A DNA stretch of 64,000 nt. Source: Streptomyces violaceoruber (GTDB lineage: Bacteria > Actinomycetota > Actinomycetes > Streptomycetales > Streptomycetaceae). The notes beneath the pieces are model-generated. The model searched no databases. It saw only the letters and a program-made list of their open reading frames with translations, and was not told the DNA's origin. Positions within the stretch are counted from its first letter, which is position 1. Each line of letters opens with the position of its first letter. Both the position numbers and the translations under genes were made by a program. The stretch is from positions 6,384 through 70,383 of the forward strand of contig JODI01000044.1 of NCBI GenBank assembly GCA_000720805.1, given 5' to 3'. Positions 16,982-26,754 of the stretch are shown here, in pieces.

Positions 16982-18054
16982 TGGCAGGGACGGGATCCGG
17001 TCGATCCGGACGACCGACGCTCGCGGTCGTGGGAGCGACCGGAGCCGTCGGCACGGTCATGCTCCAGATCCTGTCCCAGCACGCGGACATCTGGGGCGAG
17101 ATCCGACTGATCGCCTCGCCGCGCTCGGCCGGCCGCAAACTGGCCGTGCGCGGCGAACAGGTCGAGGTGGCGGCGCTCACCGAGGACGCCTTCGACGGTG
17201 TCGACGTCGCGATGTTCGACGTGCCGGACGAGGTCGCCGCCCAGTGGGCGCCGATCGCCGCCGCCAAGGGTGCCGTGGTGGTCGACAACTCGGGCGCCTT
17301 CCGGATGGACCCGGACGTGCCGCTGGTCGTGCCCGAGGTCAATCCGCACGCGGCCCGCAGGCGGCCGCGCGGGATCATCGCCAACCCCAACTGCACGACG
17401 CTCTCCATGATCGTGGCCCTGGGCGCGCTGCACGCCGAGTTCGGACTGCGCGAACTGGTCGTCTCCTCCTACCAGGCGGTCAGCGGGGCCGGACGCGCCG
17501 GCGTCGAGACCCTGCGCCAGCAGCTGTCCCTGGTGGCCGGCACCGAGCTGGGGACCAGCCCCGGTGACGTACGGCGGGCCGTAGGCGACAACACCGGGCC
17601 GTTCCCGGAGCCGGTCGCGCTGAACGTCGTACCGTGGGCGGGGTCGCTGCGCGAGGACGGCTGGTCCTCCGAGGAGATGAAGGTGCGGGACGAGTCCCGC
17701 AAGATCCTCGGGCTGCCGAAACTGCCGGTCGCGGTCACCTGCGTACGGGTGCCGGTCGTCACCACGCACTCCCTCACCGTCCACGCCCGCTTCGAGGGCG
17801 AGGTCACCGTCGGGAAGGCGCGCGAGATCCTCGCCACGGCCCCCGGGGTGGTCCTCTTCGACGATCCGGCGGCGGGGGAGTTCCCGACGCCCGCCGACGT
17901 CGTGGGTACGGATCCGACCTGGGTGGGCCGGGTGCGCCGGGCACTCGACGATCCGACCGCGCTGGAACTCTTCGTCTGCGGGGACAACCTGCGCAAGGGC
18001 GCCGCCCTCAACACCGCGCAGATCGCGGAGCTGGTCGCGGGGGAGTTCCGGTGA
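16981..18054 (+). CDS. asd: Aspartate-semialdehyde dehydrogenase
   Basis: A 357-residue NADPH-dependent enzyme that reduces aspartyl phosphate to the semialdehyde, directly after aspartokinase. The Rossmann motif is [12 protein letters not shown] near the start, the catalytic Cys is at about 138 in ANPNCTT, and the substrate loop [12 protein letters not shown] follows. The conserved ending HNTAQI-type motif appears as [10 protein letters not shown]. The length is normal. ATG 16981 shares one base with the ask stop, so translation is coupled. Confidence 0.96.
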   Translation: MAGTGSGRSGRPTLAVVGATGAVGTVMLQILSQHADIWGEIRLIASPRSAGRKLAVRGEQVEVAALTEDAFDGVDVAMFDVPDEVAAQWAPIAAAKGAVVVDNSGAFRMDPDVPLVVPEVNPHAARRRPRGIIANPNCTTLSMIVALGALHAEFGLRELVVSSYQAVSGAGRAGVETLRQQLSLVAGTELGTSPGDVRRAVGDNTGPFPEPVALNVVPWAGSLREDGWSSEEMKVRDESRKILGLPKLPVAVTCVRVPVVTTHSLTVHARFEGEVTVGKAREILATAPGVVLFDDPAAGEFPTPADVVGTDPTWVGRVRRALDDPTALELFVCGDNLRKGAALNTAQIAELVAGEFR

Positions 18055-18544
18055 GAGAGTCGTACGCGTTCGCTCCGGTTCGCCCTGTTCGGCGTGATTT
18101 TGGCGCATGCGGTGGACTTCCACCGATTCCGGCCGTGTTCCGGTGGCGAAAGCGCGTTCCCCTGCGCTTGGTGTAATGAGCGACACGTGGTGCGGCATGG
18201 GGTTCGTGCCGGAAAAGTCCTGGCTGAAACCGCGTTCATTTGTAAGATCTGTGTAAGACATGGACACGGACGATGGTCCGGACCACTTGAACCGAGCCTG
18301 CTCGGCGTTCGAAGATTTGCCTCCCCGCCCTCCGCAACCGCGCGGAGGGCGGGGAGCGTCTTTGCGAACGCCCTTTCAGGAGGGCGCGGGGACGCGGTGC
18401 GGGGCGTGGGGACGCCCCGGTCATTCAGGACACAGGGGAAGAGCGGGTAGGCATGAGCGCGTTTGACGCACGGTCAGTTGTGCTCCCTGGCAGAAGACGG
18501 GCAGTCGCGTACAACCCTGACGGGGGGAAGCGTGTCCAACTGGC
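18055..18544. promoter_or_regulatory. 490-nt spacer between asd and the ECF sigma gene
   Basis: No protein gene is supported. An AT-richer patch (18220-18260, with TAAGAT at 18243 and GTGTAAGACAT at 18251) may hold a promoter. It is followed about 65 nt later by a strong hairpin and then by a second small one (CGCCCT...AGGGCG near 18370-18386). The arrangement could be a short non-coding transcript or a leader with an attenuator before the sigma gene. No known riboswitch was recognised. Confidence 0.35.
18321..18356 (+). terminator. Strong hairpin, 15-bp perfect stem
   Basis: CTCCCCGCCCTCCGC at 18321-18335 pairs perfectly with 18342-18356 across a 6-nt loop. CGTCTTTGCG follows, with only a short T-run. 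It is a probable terminator of transcripts coming from ask-asd or from a promoter in the spacer, or an attenuator of the sigma gene. Confidence 0.65.
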
Positions 18545-19228
18545 GTGGCAGAGGTTCTCGAACTCATTGCGGCGCCCCCCGGTACGGCCCTCCGGCCGAA
18601 CCGCCCGGCGCTACGACCCCGCATGCCCGGCACGCCCGGCGGCATGCCGGTGATCGCGCCCATGCCCGCAGCGCGGCCGGCCCGCATACCCAGTCAGCGT
18701 GACGGTGCCGAGTACGCCGAAGACCAGGTGACGGCCGGGACCACCGTCGACCACCTCACCGAGACCTACCGCGCCCACTACCGCTCGCTGCTGGGCCTCG
18801 CGGCGCTCCTCCTCGACGACACCGCGTCCTGCGAGGACGTCGTCCAGGAGGCGTTCATCCGCGTCCACTCGGCACGCAAACGCGTCCGTGACCCGGAGAA
18901 GACGCTCGCGTACCTGCGTCAGACGGTGGTCAACCTCTCCCGCTCGGCCCTGCGCCGGCGCATCCTCGGACTGAAACTGCTGTCCAAGCCGATGCCCGAC
19001 ATGGCGAGCGCCGAGGAGGGGGCGTACGACCAGCTGGAGCGCGACTCCCTGATCAAGGCGATGAAGGGCCTGCAGCGCCGCCAGCGCGAGGTCCTGGTCC
19101 TGCGGTACTTCGCGGACATGACCGAGGCCCAGGTCGCCGAGACGCTCGCGATATCGCTGGGGTCCGTCAAGGCGTACGGCTCGCGCGGCATCGCCGCCCT
19201 GCGGGTCGCCATGGAGGCCCCGGCATGA
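18545..19228 (+). CDS. ECF sigma factor, SigE/SigM-like group
   Basis: A 227-residue sigma factor with an unusual 60-residue Pro/Arg-rich N-terminus before region 2 (about 70-135, containing CEDVVQEAFIRVHSA). Region 4 (about 165-220) has LQRRQREVLVLRYFADMTEAQ and a helix-turn-helix with SLGSVKAYGSRGIAALR. The GTG start is uncertain; a start nearer YAEDQVT would give a standard-length ECF. The downstream gene overlaps by 4 nt (ATGA) and encodes a single-span membrane protein in the place of an anti-sigma factor. Its location right after ask-asd is a conserved Streptomyces arrangement. Confidence 0.88.
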   Translation: MAEVLELIAAPPGTALRPNRPALRPRMPGTPGGMPVIAPMPAARPARIPSQRDGAEYAEDQVTAGTTVDHLTETYRAHYRSLLGLAALLLDDTASCEDVVQEAFIRVHSARKRVRDPEKTLAYLRQTVVNLSRSALRRRILGLKLLSKPMPDMASAEEGAYDQLERDSLIKAMKGLQRRQREVLVLRYFADMTEAQVAETLAISLGSVKAYGSRGIAALRVAMEAPA

Positions 19229-20403
19229 GCGGCGACCAGGAGGGACGGCGCCATCTGCGCGTCCCGCACGAACATGAGCCCTACGCATGGCACGAGCCGG
19301 GTGCGGACACGCGCCCGCCGAAGCAATCGCACGCTGGGAACGGAACTGTGAACCACGGCCCCGACGACCAGAGCTCCACAGGGCTCGACTCGGACGAGCT
19401 GGCACTGCGCAACCTGCTGCACCAGGCCGTCGAGGAGATCGAGCCACGTGACGGCACTCTCGACCACCTCCGCAAGGCGGTACCCGCCCGACGGGCCCGC
19501 AAGAGGCAGGCCGTCGTCGGCATGGCGGCCGCCGCCCTCTTCGTCGGCACGGCGATCCCGGCCCTGTGGCACGTCTCCAACGCCGCCGGTCCCGGCGTCG
19601 ACCCCTCCATCGCCGGCCATGGCTCGCAGGCGCAGGGCGGGGCGGGCCAGGACAAGGGCCCGGAGGGCGGCGAGACCACCTCCGGCGGCTCCGCGGGCAA
19701 GACCGAGAACAAGGGCAAGCCCCAGCCGAAGGAAGACAAGAAGGACAAGGCCACCGGCAGCGCCGCCCGTTCCGGCGGTACCTCCGGCACGCCCTCCGCC
19801 GGCGCGGCGGCCGGCGCCCCGGTGTGCTCGGCGGCCGAGATCGGCTCGCCCACCCAGACCGTCAATTCCCCCGACTCCGTCGGCGCGGTCTACGGCACCT
19901 TCCGCTTCACCAACGTCTCCGGCACGAGCTGTACGGTCAGCGGTCCCGGCACCCTCACTCCGACGCCGACGGGCGCGGCCGACGCCACCAAGATCAGTGC
20001 GGTCCGGCACATCGCCGGGGACGCGGCGGCGGCGCTGCCCGACCCGTCCCTCGAGGTCACCGCACTGCTGCTGAAGCCGGGATCCTCCTACGAGGTGCAG
20101 TTCGCCTGGGTTCCCACCGAGACCTGTCCCTCGACCGGCGGCGACAACTCGACCGGTGACACCGGCACCCCCCCGTCCCCCGACCCGAGCCCCACGCAGG
20201 ACCCCACCGTGGACGGCGGCACCACGGCCGACGGCGGCGACACCGGGACCACCCCCCAGCTGGTCACGGAGGACGGCGGCACGGCCGACGGCAGCGTGAC
20301 GGTCACCAACACGGCGGAGGGCGGCGCCCCGTCGATCTCGGCGACGGTGCCCAACGCGTGCGCGGGGGTCGTGTACTGGACGGGGCTGCTGGCGGGGGTC
20401 TGA
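19225..20403 (+). CDS. Single-span membrane protein, putative regulator of the ECF sigma
   Basis: A 392-residue protein. The N-terminal cytoplasmic part (1-100) is acidic with a helical stretch ALRNLLHQAVEEIEP. One transmembrane helix lies near 103-120. A long Gly/Ser/Lys-rich linker follows, then an exported beta-rich domain (about 205-290, two Cys) resembling DUF4232-type domains, and a Thr/Asp/Gly-rich tail. Topology and the 4-nt overlap with the sigma gene suggest an anti-sigma-like role, but there is no zinc-binding HxxxCxxC motif. The first 34 residues may be dispensable, since GTG and ATG codons occur within them. Confidence 0.7.
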   Translation: MSGDQEGRRHLRVPHEHEPYAWHEPGADTRPPKQSHAGNGTVNHGPDDQSSTGLDSDELALRNLLHQAVEEIEPRDGTLDHLRKAVPARRARKRQAVVGMAAAALFVGTAIPALWHVSNAAGPGVDPSIAGHGSQAQGGAGQDKGPEGGETTSGGSAGKTENKGKPQPKEDKKDKATGSAARSGGTSGTPSAGAAAGAPVCSAAEIGSPTQTVNSPDSVGAVYGTFRFTNVSGTSCTVSGPGTLTPTPTGAADATKISAVRHIAGDAAAALPDPSLEVTALLLKPGSSYEVQFAWVPTETCPSTGGDNSTGDTGTPPSPDPSPTQDPTVDGGTTADGGDTGTTPQLVTEDGGTADGSVTVTNTAEGGAPSISATVPNACAGVVYWTGLLAGV

Positions 20404-20434
20404 TCGCCCCTGCCGGTCGCCCGGCGGCCGGGCG

Positions 20435-21250
20435 TCAGACAGTCATCCGTTCCTGGTCCTGACCCCGGCCCTCGCCCTCGTTCGCGTCCTCGTCCGGGAC
20501 CAGCCCCAACTCCGCGTCCCGGACGAACTCCACCTCGCGCCGCAGCAGCCGGAACCACATGAACACCACGAACCCGGCGAAAACGAACCATTCCCCGGTG
20601 TACCCCAGGTTCTGGAACGCCTTCAGATCGAGCCCGCTGTCCGCGGGCGCCGACGCCGGTACGGCCGTCATCCCGGAGTCCGCCCGGGCCAGGGTCACCC
20701 ACGCGTCGTACACGTCGTACGGTACGAGGTTCACCAGCGACGCCGCGCTGATCGCCGCGGTCTGCCCGGCCGGCAACCCGCCCTGCGCACTGACCCCGTT
20801 GTCCCCGGGCGTCTCGGACGCCTGCAACGCGCCCGTGACGGTGACCTCACCCTTCGGCGCGGCCGGAGCCTTGGCCGGATCGGGCGACCCCGGGAGCCAG
20901 CCCCGGACGACGGGGAGGGCCTCGCCCCGGTCGGTACGCAGCAGGGTCAGGACGTAGTAGCCGTTCCTGCCGTCCAGCTCCCGGTCGGGGACGAGCAGCT
21001 GCCGGTCGTAGCGCCCGGTCGCGGTGACCTGCCGTCCGGACGTCGCCTTGTCCACGGGCAGCATCTCGTCCAGCGGACGTGCCGCCTCCCGCTCACTGGT
21101 CGCGGCCTGCGTCACCGCGCTGCGGTGGTCCTGCATACGGTCCTCGAACCGGCTCAGCTGCCAGGACCCCATGAAGACGCAGAAGGGGATGGCGAGCAGC
21201 ACGAAGACGTTGATCCCCCACCAACGGGGCGTCAGCAGAAACCGGTACAC
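20435..21250 (-). CDS. SURF1-family protein (cytochrome oxidase assembly)
   Basis: A 271-residue membrane protein with the SURF1 layout: an N-terminal helix (about 10-28, followed by GSWQLSRFEDR, close to the family's GxWQxxR), an exported domain with VTATGRYDRQ and PVVRGWLP, and a second helix near 228-245. SURF1 proteins help insert heme into the aa3-type oxidase. The C-terminal cytoplasmic tail is acidic. It is convergent with the sigma-associated gene, 31 nt away, and divergent from the S9 peptidase gene. Confidence 0.87.
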   Translation of the reverse strand: MYRFLLTPRWWGINVFVLLAIPFCVFMGSWQLSRFEDRMQDHRSAVTQAATSEREAARPLDEMLPVDKATSGRQVTATGRYDRQLLVPDRELDGRNGYYVLTLLRTDRGEALPVVRGWLPGSPDPAKAPAAPKGEVTVTGALQASETPGDNGVSAQGGLPAGQTAAISAASLVNLVPYDVYDAWVTLARADSGMTAVPASAPADSGLDLKAFQNLGYTGEWFVFAGFVVFMWFRLLRREVEFVRDAELGLVPDEDANEGEGRGQDQERMTV

Positions 21251-21415
21251 GCTCCCACGGTACGGCGCTGCGGCAGGGAGACGGTTCGCGGGGTCGGCTT
21301 GTGCGGCTGCTCCAGGGGCCGGCTCGGTAAGCGGACCGGAAGAGGGCGGTGGAAGTTATCCACAGGCTGGGGACCTGGCCAGCGCGTTGTCGGTCCGGGC
21401 GGGCAGTATGGGGCC

Positions 21416-23233
21416 ATGACTGAGAGCAACGGGTCCGCAGCACAGACGCGGAACGAGGAGATGCCGGACTGGGAGAAGCGCTTCCGGGCGCCCCGGGTGT
21501 CACTGCCCGACTGGGCGGAGGACGCACCGGACCACTCCCTGTTCGTGTCGAACGCGACAGGGACGTACGAGCTGTACGCCTGGGACCGTGCGACAGGCGG
21601 ACAACGCCAGGTGACCGACCGGCCGAACGGCACGACGGACGGCGTGCTCTCCCCGGACGGCCGCTGGGTGTGGTGGTTCGACGACAAGGACGGTGACGAG
21701 TTCGGGGTCTGGCGCCGCCAGCCCTTCGAAGGCGGTGCGGACGAACTCGCCACGCCCGGCCTGGAGGCGTCCTACCCGGCGGGCCTCGCCCTCGGCCGGG
21801 ACGGCACGGCGGTCGTGGGCCGCTCCACCGACGAGGACGGTACGACGATCCATCTCAGCCGTCCCGGTGAGGCCCCGGTGGAGATCTACCGCCACCGCGA
21901 GTCCGCCGGCGTCGGCGACCTCTCCCACGACGGATCCCTGATCGCGATCGAGCACACCGAGCACGGCGACGCGATGCACTCGGCGCTGCGTGTCCTGCGT
22001 CCCGACGGCACGCCGGTCGCCGACCTCGACGACACCAAGGGCGGCACCCTGGAACTCGGCCTGGAGATCCTCGGCTTCGCGCCGGTGGAGGGCGACGCCC
22101 GGCTGCTGATCGGCCACCAGCGTCGGGGCCGCTGGGAACCCCTGGTCTGGGACGTGTCCACCGGCGAGGAGACCGACCTCGACCTGGACCTGCCCGGTGA
22201 CGTCGGCGCCGAGTGGTACCCGGACGGCACCGGCCTGCTGATCTCGCACAGCTTCGAGGCGCGCAGCGAGCTCTTCCACTACGACCTGGCCACCCGCGAG
22301 CTGGTCAGGGTCCCCACCCCGCCGGGCACGGTGTCCGGGGCGACGGCCCGCCCCGACGGCAGCGTGGAGTACCTCTGGTCCTCCGCCGCCGAGCCGTCCA
22401 CGGTCCGCTCGACCACCGGCCGGGCCGTCCTCGACCCGCCCGGCATGAAGTCCCCGGGCTCGGTCCCCGTGGAGGACGTGTGGGTGGAGGGCCCCGGCGG
22501 CCGCATCCACGCCCTGGTCCAGAGGCCGGCGGGCAGCACCGGCCCGCTCCCCACCGTCTTCGACATCCACGGCGGTCCCACCTGGCACGACAGTGACTCC
22601 TTCGCGGCCGGCCCGGCGGCCTGGGTCGACCACGGGTACGCGGTGGTCCGCGTCAACTACCGCGGCTCCACGGGCTACGGCCGTGCCTGGACGGACGCCC
22701 TGAAGCACCGGGTCGGCCTGATCGAGCTGGAGGACATCGAGGCGGTCCGCGCCTGGGCGATCACCTCCGGCCTCGCCGACCCCTCGCGCCTGATCCTCAC
22801 CGGCGGCTCCTGGGGCGGCTACCTCACCCTCCTCGGCATCGGCACCCAGCCCGACGCGTGGACCCTGGGCATCGCGGCGGTCCCGGTCGCCGACTACGTC
22901 GCGGCGTACCACGACGAGATGGAAGCCCTGAAGGCCATGGACCGCACCCTCCTCGGCGGCACCCCGGAGGAGGTCCCGGAACGCTTCGAGGCGTCCTCCC
23001 CCCTGACCTACGTCGACCAGGTCAAGGCCCCCGTCTACATCTCCGCCGGCGTCAACGATCCCCGCTGCCCCATCCGCCAGATCGACAACTACGTCAAGCG
23101 CCTGGAGTCCCGAGGAGCAGTCCACGAGGTCTACCGCTACGACGCCGGCCACGGCTCCCTGGTCGTGGACGAGCGCATCAAACAGGTGAGGCTGGAACTG
23201 GACTTCGCGGAGAGGCATCTGCCCACGACGTGA
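21416..23233 (+). CDS. S9-family prolyl oligopeptidase-like serine peptidase
   Basis: A 605-residue cytosolic peptidase. The N-terminal half (about 45-345) is a beta-propeller with repeated SPDGRWVWW-like blades; the C-terminal alpha/beta hydrolase domain starts near 360. The triad is Ser 465 in GGSWGGYLTL, Asp 548 in GVNDPRCP and His 579 in DAGHGSLV. No signal peptide is present. ATG 21416 was chosen because the start MTESNGSAAQ is typical of orthologues and earlier frames have no coding character. Acylaminoacyl-peptidase-like activity is likely; the substrate is unknown. Confidence 0.9.
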   Translation: MTESNGSAAQTRNEEMPDWEKRFRAPRVSLPDWAEDAPDHSLFVSNATGTYELYAWDRATGGQRQVTDRPNGTTDGVLSPDGRWVWWFDDKDGDEFGVWRRQPFEGGADELATPGLEASYPAGLALGRDGTAVVGRSTDEDGTTIHLSRPGEAPVEIYRHRESAGVGDLSHDGSLIAIEHTEHGDAMHSALRVLRPDGTPVADLDDTKGGTLELGLEILGFAPVEGDARLLIGHQRRGRWEPLVWDVSTGEETDLDLDLPGDVGAEWYPDGTGLLISHSFEARSELFHYDLATRELVRVPTPPGTVSGATARPDGSVEYLWSSAAEPSTVRSTTGRAVLDPPGMKSPGSVPVEDVWVEGPGGRIHALVQRPAGSTGPLPTVFDIHGGPTWHDSDSFAAGPAAWVDHGYAVVRVNYRGSTGYGRAWTDALKHRVGLIELEDIEAVRAWAITSGLADPSRLILTGGSWGGYLTLLGIGTQPDAWTLGIAAVPVADYVAAYHDEMEALKAMDRTLLGGTPEEVPERFEASSPLTYVDQVKAPVYISAGVNDPRCPIRQIDNYVKRLESRGAVHEVYRYDAGHGSLVVDERIKQVRLELDFAERHLPTT

Positions 23234-23336
23234 CCGACCGAGTCGGGTGGCGGGCGGACGTGGGCCGGGGGTCCGGGGGTCCCTGGGCCCGGGGCCCCGG
23301 GGCGCCGGGGCCCCGGGGGAGAGCTTCCCTGGGGCG

Positions 23337-23584
23337 GGAGGCGAAGCCTCGCATGGCGAAGCCCCGGCGGAGGGAGCGCCCGGCGGGGAAGCTCGGCCGG
23401 GGAGGGGAAGCCCCCGGCGGGGGAACCCTGGCGGGAGGGGAGCCCCGGCGGGGGAGAAGCCCCGGCGGGGGAGAAGCCCCGGCGGGAGGGAAGCCCCGGC
23501 GGGAGGGAAGCCCCGGCGGGAGGGAAGCCCCGGCGGGAGGGAAGCCCCGGCGGGGGAGAAGCCCCGGCGGGGGACAAGCCTCAC
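23337..23584. repeat. GC-rich 17-bp tandem array between convergent genes
   Basis: At 23440-23578 about eight units of AGCCCCGGCGGGAGGGA or the variant with GGGGGAGA in its second half follow each other; degenerate copies extend back to about 23337. The array lies between the peptidase stop and the stop of the convergent RCK-like gene. Frames through it give collagen-like Gly-Pro-Arg repeats on both strands, which are artefacts of base composition. Unlike the other arrays, it is not anchored exactly on a stop codon. Confidence 0.9.
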
Positions 23585-23592
23585 GAACCAGC

Positions 23593-25611
23593 CTACGTAC
23601 CCGCCCGTTCCCGACTCCGTCGCCCCAGCAACTCCGCCAGCCCCCGACGGGTCGCGGCCAGCACGACCCGGTCCGAGCCCCGCAGGACATACGTGTCGGG
23701 CAGGTCCCACACCAGTCCCGAGCCGCCCGCCGACCTCGGCTCCTCGGAAGGGGCGTCCGCGGCCGACCCCGCCCGCCCCCCGCCGGAGGCCCTCGTGTCC
23801 AAGGCCAACACCCGCCACGCCCCCGCCCGGAACGCCTCCCCCACCGTCTTCCCCTCCAGCTGCGGATGCCCGCGCACCTCGAGCGCCGCGAACAGCAGCA
23901 CCTGCCGCTCGACCGGGATCGCCCCCAGGATCTGCCGCCCCATCATCGCCCCGGCGAACGCGGGCGCCGCCAGATGCGACACACTCCGGCTCCGCGTGGA
24001 CGCCCCCGGATGCGCGGCCCGGAGGGTGCGGTACACGGCGGTCGCGAAGTCGTCGTCGTACAGGCGAAGGACGACGCGCAAGTCGGGCCGTACGGACCGG
24101 GCGTACAGCACGGCCTCCAGGTTCGTGGTGTCCGCGCTGGTCACCGCGAGCAGCGTCCGCGCGCGGTGGATCTTCGCGGCCTCCAGGACGCCCTCCTGGG
24201 TGACGTCCCCGAGCACGACCGGCACCCGCAGCCGCCGGGCGGTCGCGAGCCCCCGCGCCTCGGGGTCGGACTCGACGCACACCACCGGGATGTTGAGCTC
24301 CCGCAACCGCGTCAGGACCCGGGTACCGATCTTGCCGAGCCCGAGCAGCACCACATGCCCGCCCAGCCCCCGCGGCGGCTTCCGCAACGCGGAGGCGGTC
24401 CGGAAGGTGCCCAGCGCTTCGAGCACCGCGGCCAGCAGTACCGGCAACAGCAGCAACCCGACCAATCCGGACAGGAGTTGGAGCACCTGCCGCCCCGTCG
24501 ACGCCCCGATCGCCGGGTCGTCGATGGCGAAGAGATCGAGCAGCGTCAGATAGAAGGCCCCCACCGGATGCATGTCGGTGACCAGCCACAACGCCACCGC
24601 CAACGCGATCACACACGCCACCGATCCCGCCAGCGACCACCGCAGCCGCCGCGAGAACAACGAGGCGAACGGCGGTACGATCCCGCGCCCCGCGGACAGC
24701 GCCGGCCCGGAGTACGACACCTGCTCCAGTACGACGGTCCCGCGCCCGGTCGCGGCCCGGACCGCCGCCGCGTCCGGCAGCAGCCGCGGCCCCTGGTCCC
24801 CGCTGCCCTCCGAACCGTCCGCGCCCGCCGGGTCGTTGCTGGTCGCGGAGAGCAGCGCGAGGGTGGCGAGGCCCGGGTCGGCGACCTGGCCGGGTCCCGG
24901 CGGCTGCCGTTCCACCGCGCGCAGCAGCAGCCCGTCGGTCTGGACGACCTTGCTGGTGCCGACGATCGCGGTGGCGGCCAGCGCGGGCGCGGCCGTGTCG
25001 GCGTCGGACAGCACAGTCGTGGAAGCGTCACCCACCCCGACGGCCCCGACCGCCCCGGCCACCGTCGCGACCCCGCCCAGCCCGCCCGTCGTGCCGGCTC
25101 CGTCTGTCCCGCTGGTCGCCAACGCCGCGGCCTGGTCGAGGAGTTCCTCGATGTGCTGGCCCAACCGCCGGTTGTACAGCCGCAGCACAAGCCGCAGCCG
25201 GGGGTTGAGGCGGCGGGCGGTGAGGGCGGCGCGGATGTTGGTCTCGTCGTCGTCGTACACGAGCGCCAGCGCGGCCGCCCGCTCCACTCCCGCCTCGGCG
25301 AGCACGGCCTCGACCGGCTCGGCGGCCTCCACCACCCGTGCGTCGGGCGGCGGCGGCTCGGACGCGCCGTTGCCCCCGGCCCGGTTGACGGCCGCGTTCA
25401 CCACCCGGTCGAGCAGGGCCGAGGCCGCCCGCCCCCGGCCGACGACCGGGGGCCGCGCCGCACGCTCGGAGGGCGGCACGACCAGCGTGACCTGTTCGCC
25501 GTAGACCCCGCGCAGTTCGGCGGCGAGCCGGTGCGCGAGTCCGTCGTCACCGCACACCACCATGGGGGCGGCCGGGTCACCCGGCGGACTCTGATTCGGA
25601 ACGCTAGCCAC
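23593..25611 (-). CDS. TrkA-N/RCK-type NAD-binding potassium channel-like protein
   Basis: A 672-residue protein with two nucleotide-binding RCK/TrkA-N domains flanking a membrane part. The first domain is near 10-130 (VVCGDDGLAHRLAAEL, DDDETNIRAALTARRLNP). Two hydrophobic helices near 320-345 and 385-410 surround a pore-like region lacking a clear TVGYG filter. The second domain (about 430-570) has GHVVLLGLGKIGTRVLTRL and VTSADTTNLEAVLYARS. A TrkA-C-like domain ends the chain. The protein probably gates or regulates K+ flux. GTG 25611 gives a full first domain; ATG 25563 is an alternative. It is divergent from the two-gene permease. Confidence 0.8.
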   Translation of the reverse strand: MASVPNQSPPGDPAAPMVVCGDDGLAHRLAAELRGVYGEQVTLVVPPSERAARPPVVGRGRAASALLDRVVNAAVNRAGGNGASEPPPPDARVVEAAEPVEAVLAEAGVERAAALALVYDDDETNIRAALTARRLNPRLRLVLRLYNRRLGQHIEELLDQAAALATSGTDGAGTTGGLGGVATVAGAVGAVGVGDASTTVLSDADTAAPALAATAIVGTSKVVQTDGLLLRAVERQPPGPGQVADPGLATLALLSATSNDPAGADGSEGSGDQGPRLLPDAAAVRAATGRGTVVLEQVSYSGPALSAGRGIVPPFASLFSRRLRWSLAGSVACVIALAVALWLVTDMHPVGAFYLTLLDLFAIDDPAIGASTGRQVLQLLSGLVGLLLLPVLLAAVLEALGTFRTASALRKPPRGLGGHVVLLGLGKIGTRVLTRLRELNIPVVCVESDPEARGLATARRLRVPVVLGDVTQEGVLEAAKIHRARTLLAVTSADTTNLEAVLYARSVRPDLRVVLRLYDDDFATAVYRTLRAAHPGASTRSRSVSHLAAPAFAGAMMGRQILGAIPVERQVLLFAALEVRGHPQLEGKTVGEAFRAGAWRVLALDTRASGGGRAGSAADAPSEEPRSAGGSGLVWDLPDTYVLRGSDRVVLAATRRGLAELLGRRSRERAGT

Positions 25612-25734
25612 GAGGGAGAAGACTGCCTCACTCTGACAGGTGGTTCCAGCACCCGTTGAACGTTCGCTCCCCGTTCGCCGTACTGAAGGGGAGGGAAACC
25701 AGCGCCCTTCCGCACCACCGGAGGTACCTCGGCC

Positions 25735-26754
25735 GTGGCCGTCACCAAAGCAGCCCCGCGGGAGAGCGTCCAGGACACCCCTGCGGCAAGAGCCCCGGAA
25801 GGGCCCCGCCGCCTCAACTCGCCGCTCGCGCTCACCTTGTTGCTCGTGCTCATGGTGGTGGCGCAGGGCTCGATCCGGCGGGTCCTGTCCGCGCCGGTGA
25901 TGCAGAGCTGGATGACCGTGTTCGTCGCCGTGGTCGTGCAGGCCCTGCCCTTCCTCGTCCTGGGCGTGCTGCTGTCGGCGGCCATCGCGGTGTTCGTCCC
26001 GCCGTCCTTCTTCGCCCGCGCGCTGCCGAAACGGCCCGCCCTGGCGGTCCCGGTGGCCGGTATGGCGGGCGCGGTCCTGCCCGGCTGCGAGTGCGCGTCC
26101 GTACCGGTCGCCGGGGCGCTGGTACGGCGGGGCGTGACGCCGGCCGCCGCGCTCGCGTTCCTGCTGTCCGCCCCGGCGATCAACCCGATCGTGCTGACGG
26201 CGACCGCGGTCGCCTTCCCGAACGATCCGGAGATGGTCCTCGCCCGTCTCGTCGCGAGCCTGCTGGTGGCCTGCGCGATGGGCTGGCTGTGGCAGCGCCT
26301 CGGCCGCGCCGACTGGCTGCGTCCCCCGGCCCGCGCGGCCTACGACGGCCAGAGCAAGGGCGCCGCGTTCTGGGGCTTGGTCCGGCACGACGTCATGCAC
26401 GCCGGCGGTTTCCTGGTGGTCGGCGCGATGGCCGCGGCGACGCTCAAGGCCGTCGTCCCGGAGGAGTGGCTGCGGATGGCGGCCGGCAACCCGCTGGTCT
26501 CCGTGGTGGCGCTCGCCGTCCTGGCCGTACTGCTGTCGATCTGCTCGGAGGCGGACGCGTTCGTGGCGGCCTCGCTGTCCCAGTTCTCGCTCACCGCGCG
26601 GCTGGCGTTCCTGGTCGTCGGCCCGATGGTCGACCTGAAGCTGTTCGCGATGCAGGCGGGCACCTTCGGCCGCGGCTTCGCCCTGCGCTTCGCCCCCGCC
26701 ACCTTCGTCCTCGCCATCACCGGGGCGGTCCTGACCGGGACGGTACTCCTGTGA
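25735..26754 (+). CDS. DUF318/ArsP_1-family permease
   Basis: A 339-residue protein with about 8-9 membrane helices. It carries the family motif PGCECASVP in the first half, APAINPIVL between helices, and CSEADAFVAAS in the second half. The Cys and acidic residues in these motifs suggest transport of a thiol-reactive metal or metalloid species, but the substrate is unproven. The GTG start follows GGAGGTACC. It overlaps the next gene by 4 nt (GTGA); this permease plus a TIGR03943 partner is a recurrent pair in Gram-positive bacteria. Confidence 0.88.
   Translation: MAVTKAAPRESVQDTPAARAPEGPRRLNSPLALTLLLVLMVVAQGSIRRVLSAPVMQSWMTVFVAVVVQALPFLVLGVLLSAAIAVFVPPSFFARALPKRPALAVPVAGMAGAVLPGCECASVPVAGALVRRGVTPAAALAFLLSAPAINPIVLTATAVAFPNDPEMVLARLVASLLVACAMGWLWQRLGRADWLRPPARAAYDGQSKGAAFWGLVRHDVMHAGGFLVVGAMAAATLKAVVPEEWLRMAAGNPLVSVVALAVLAVLLSICSEADAFVAASLSQFSLTARLAFLVVGPMVDLKLFAMQAGTFGRGFALRFAPATFVLAITGAVLTGTVLL

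Noticed and set aside
23137..23690. Collagen-like proteins encoded by the 17-bp array
   Set aside because: All frames on both strands give similar Gly/Pro/Arg repeats, as any GC-rich repeat with a period not divisible by 3 would; no ribosome site or codon bias supports translation.
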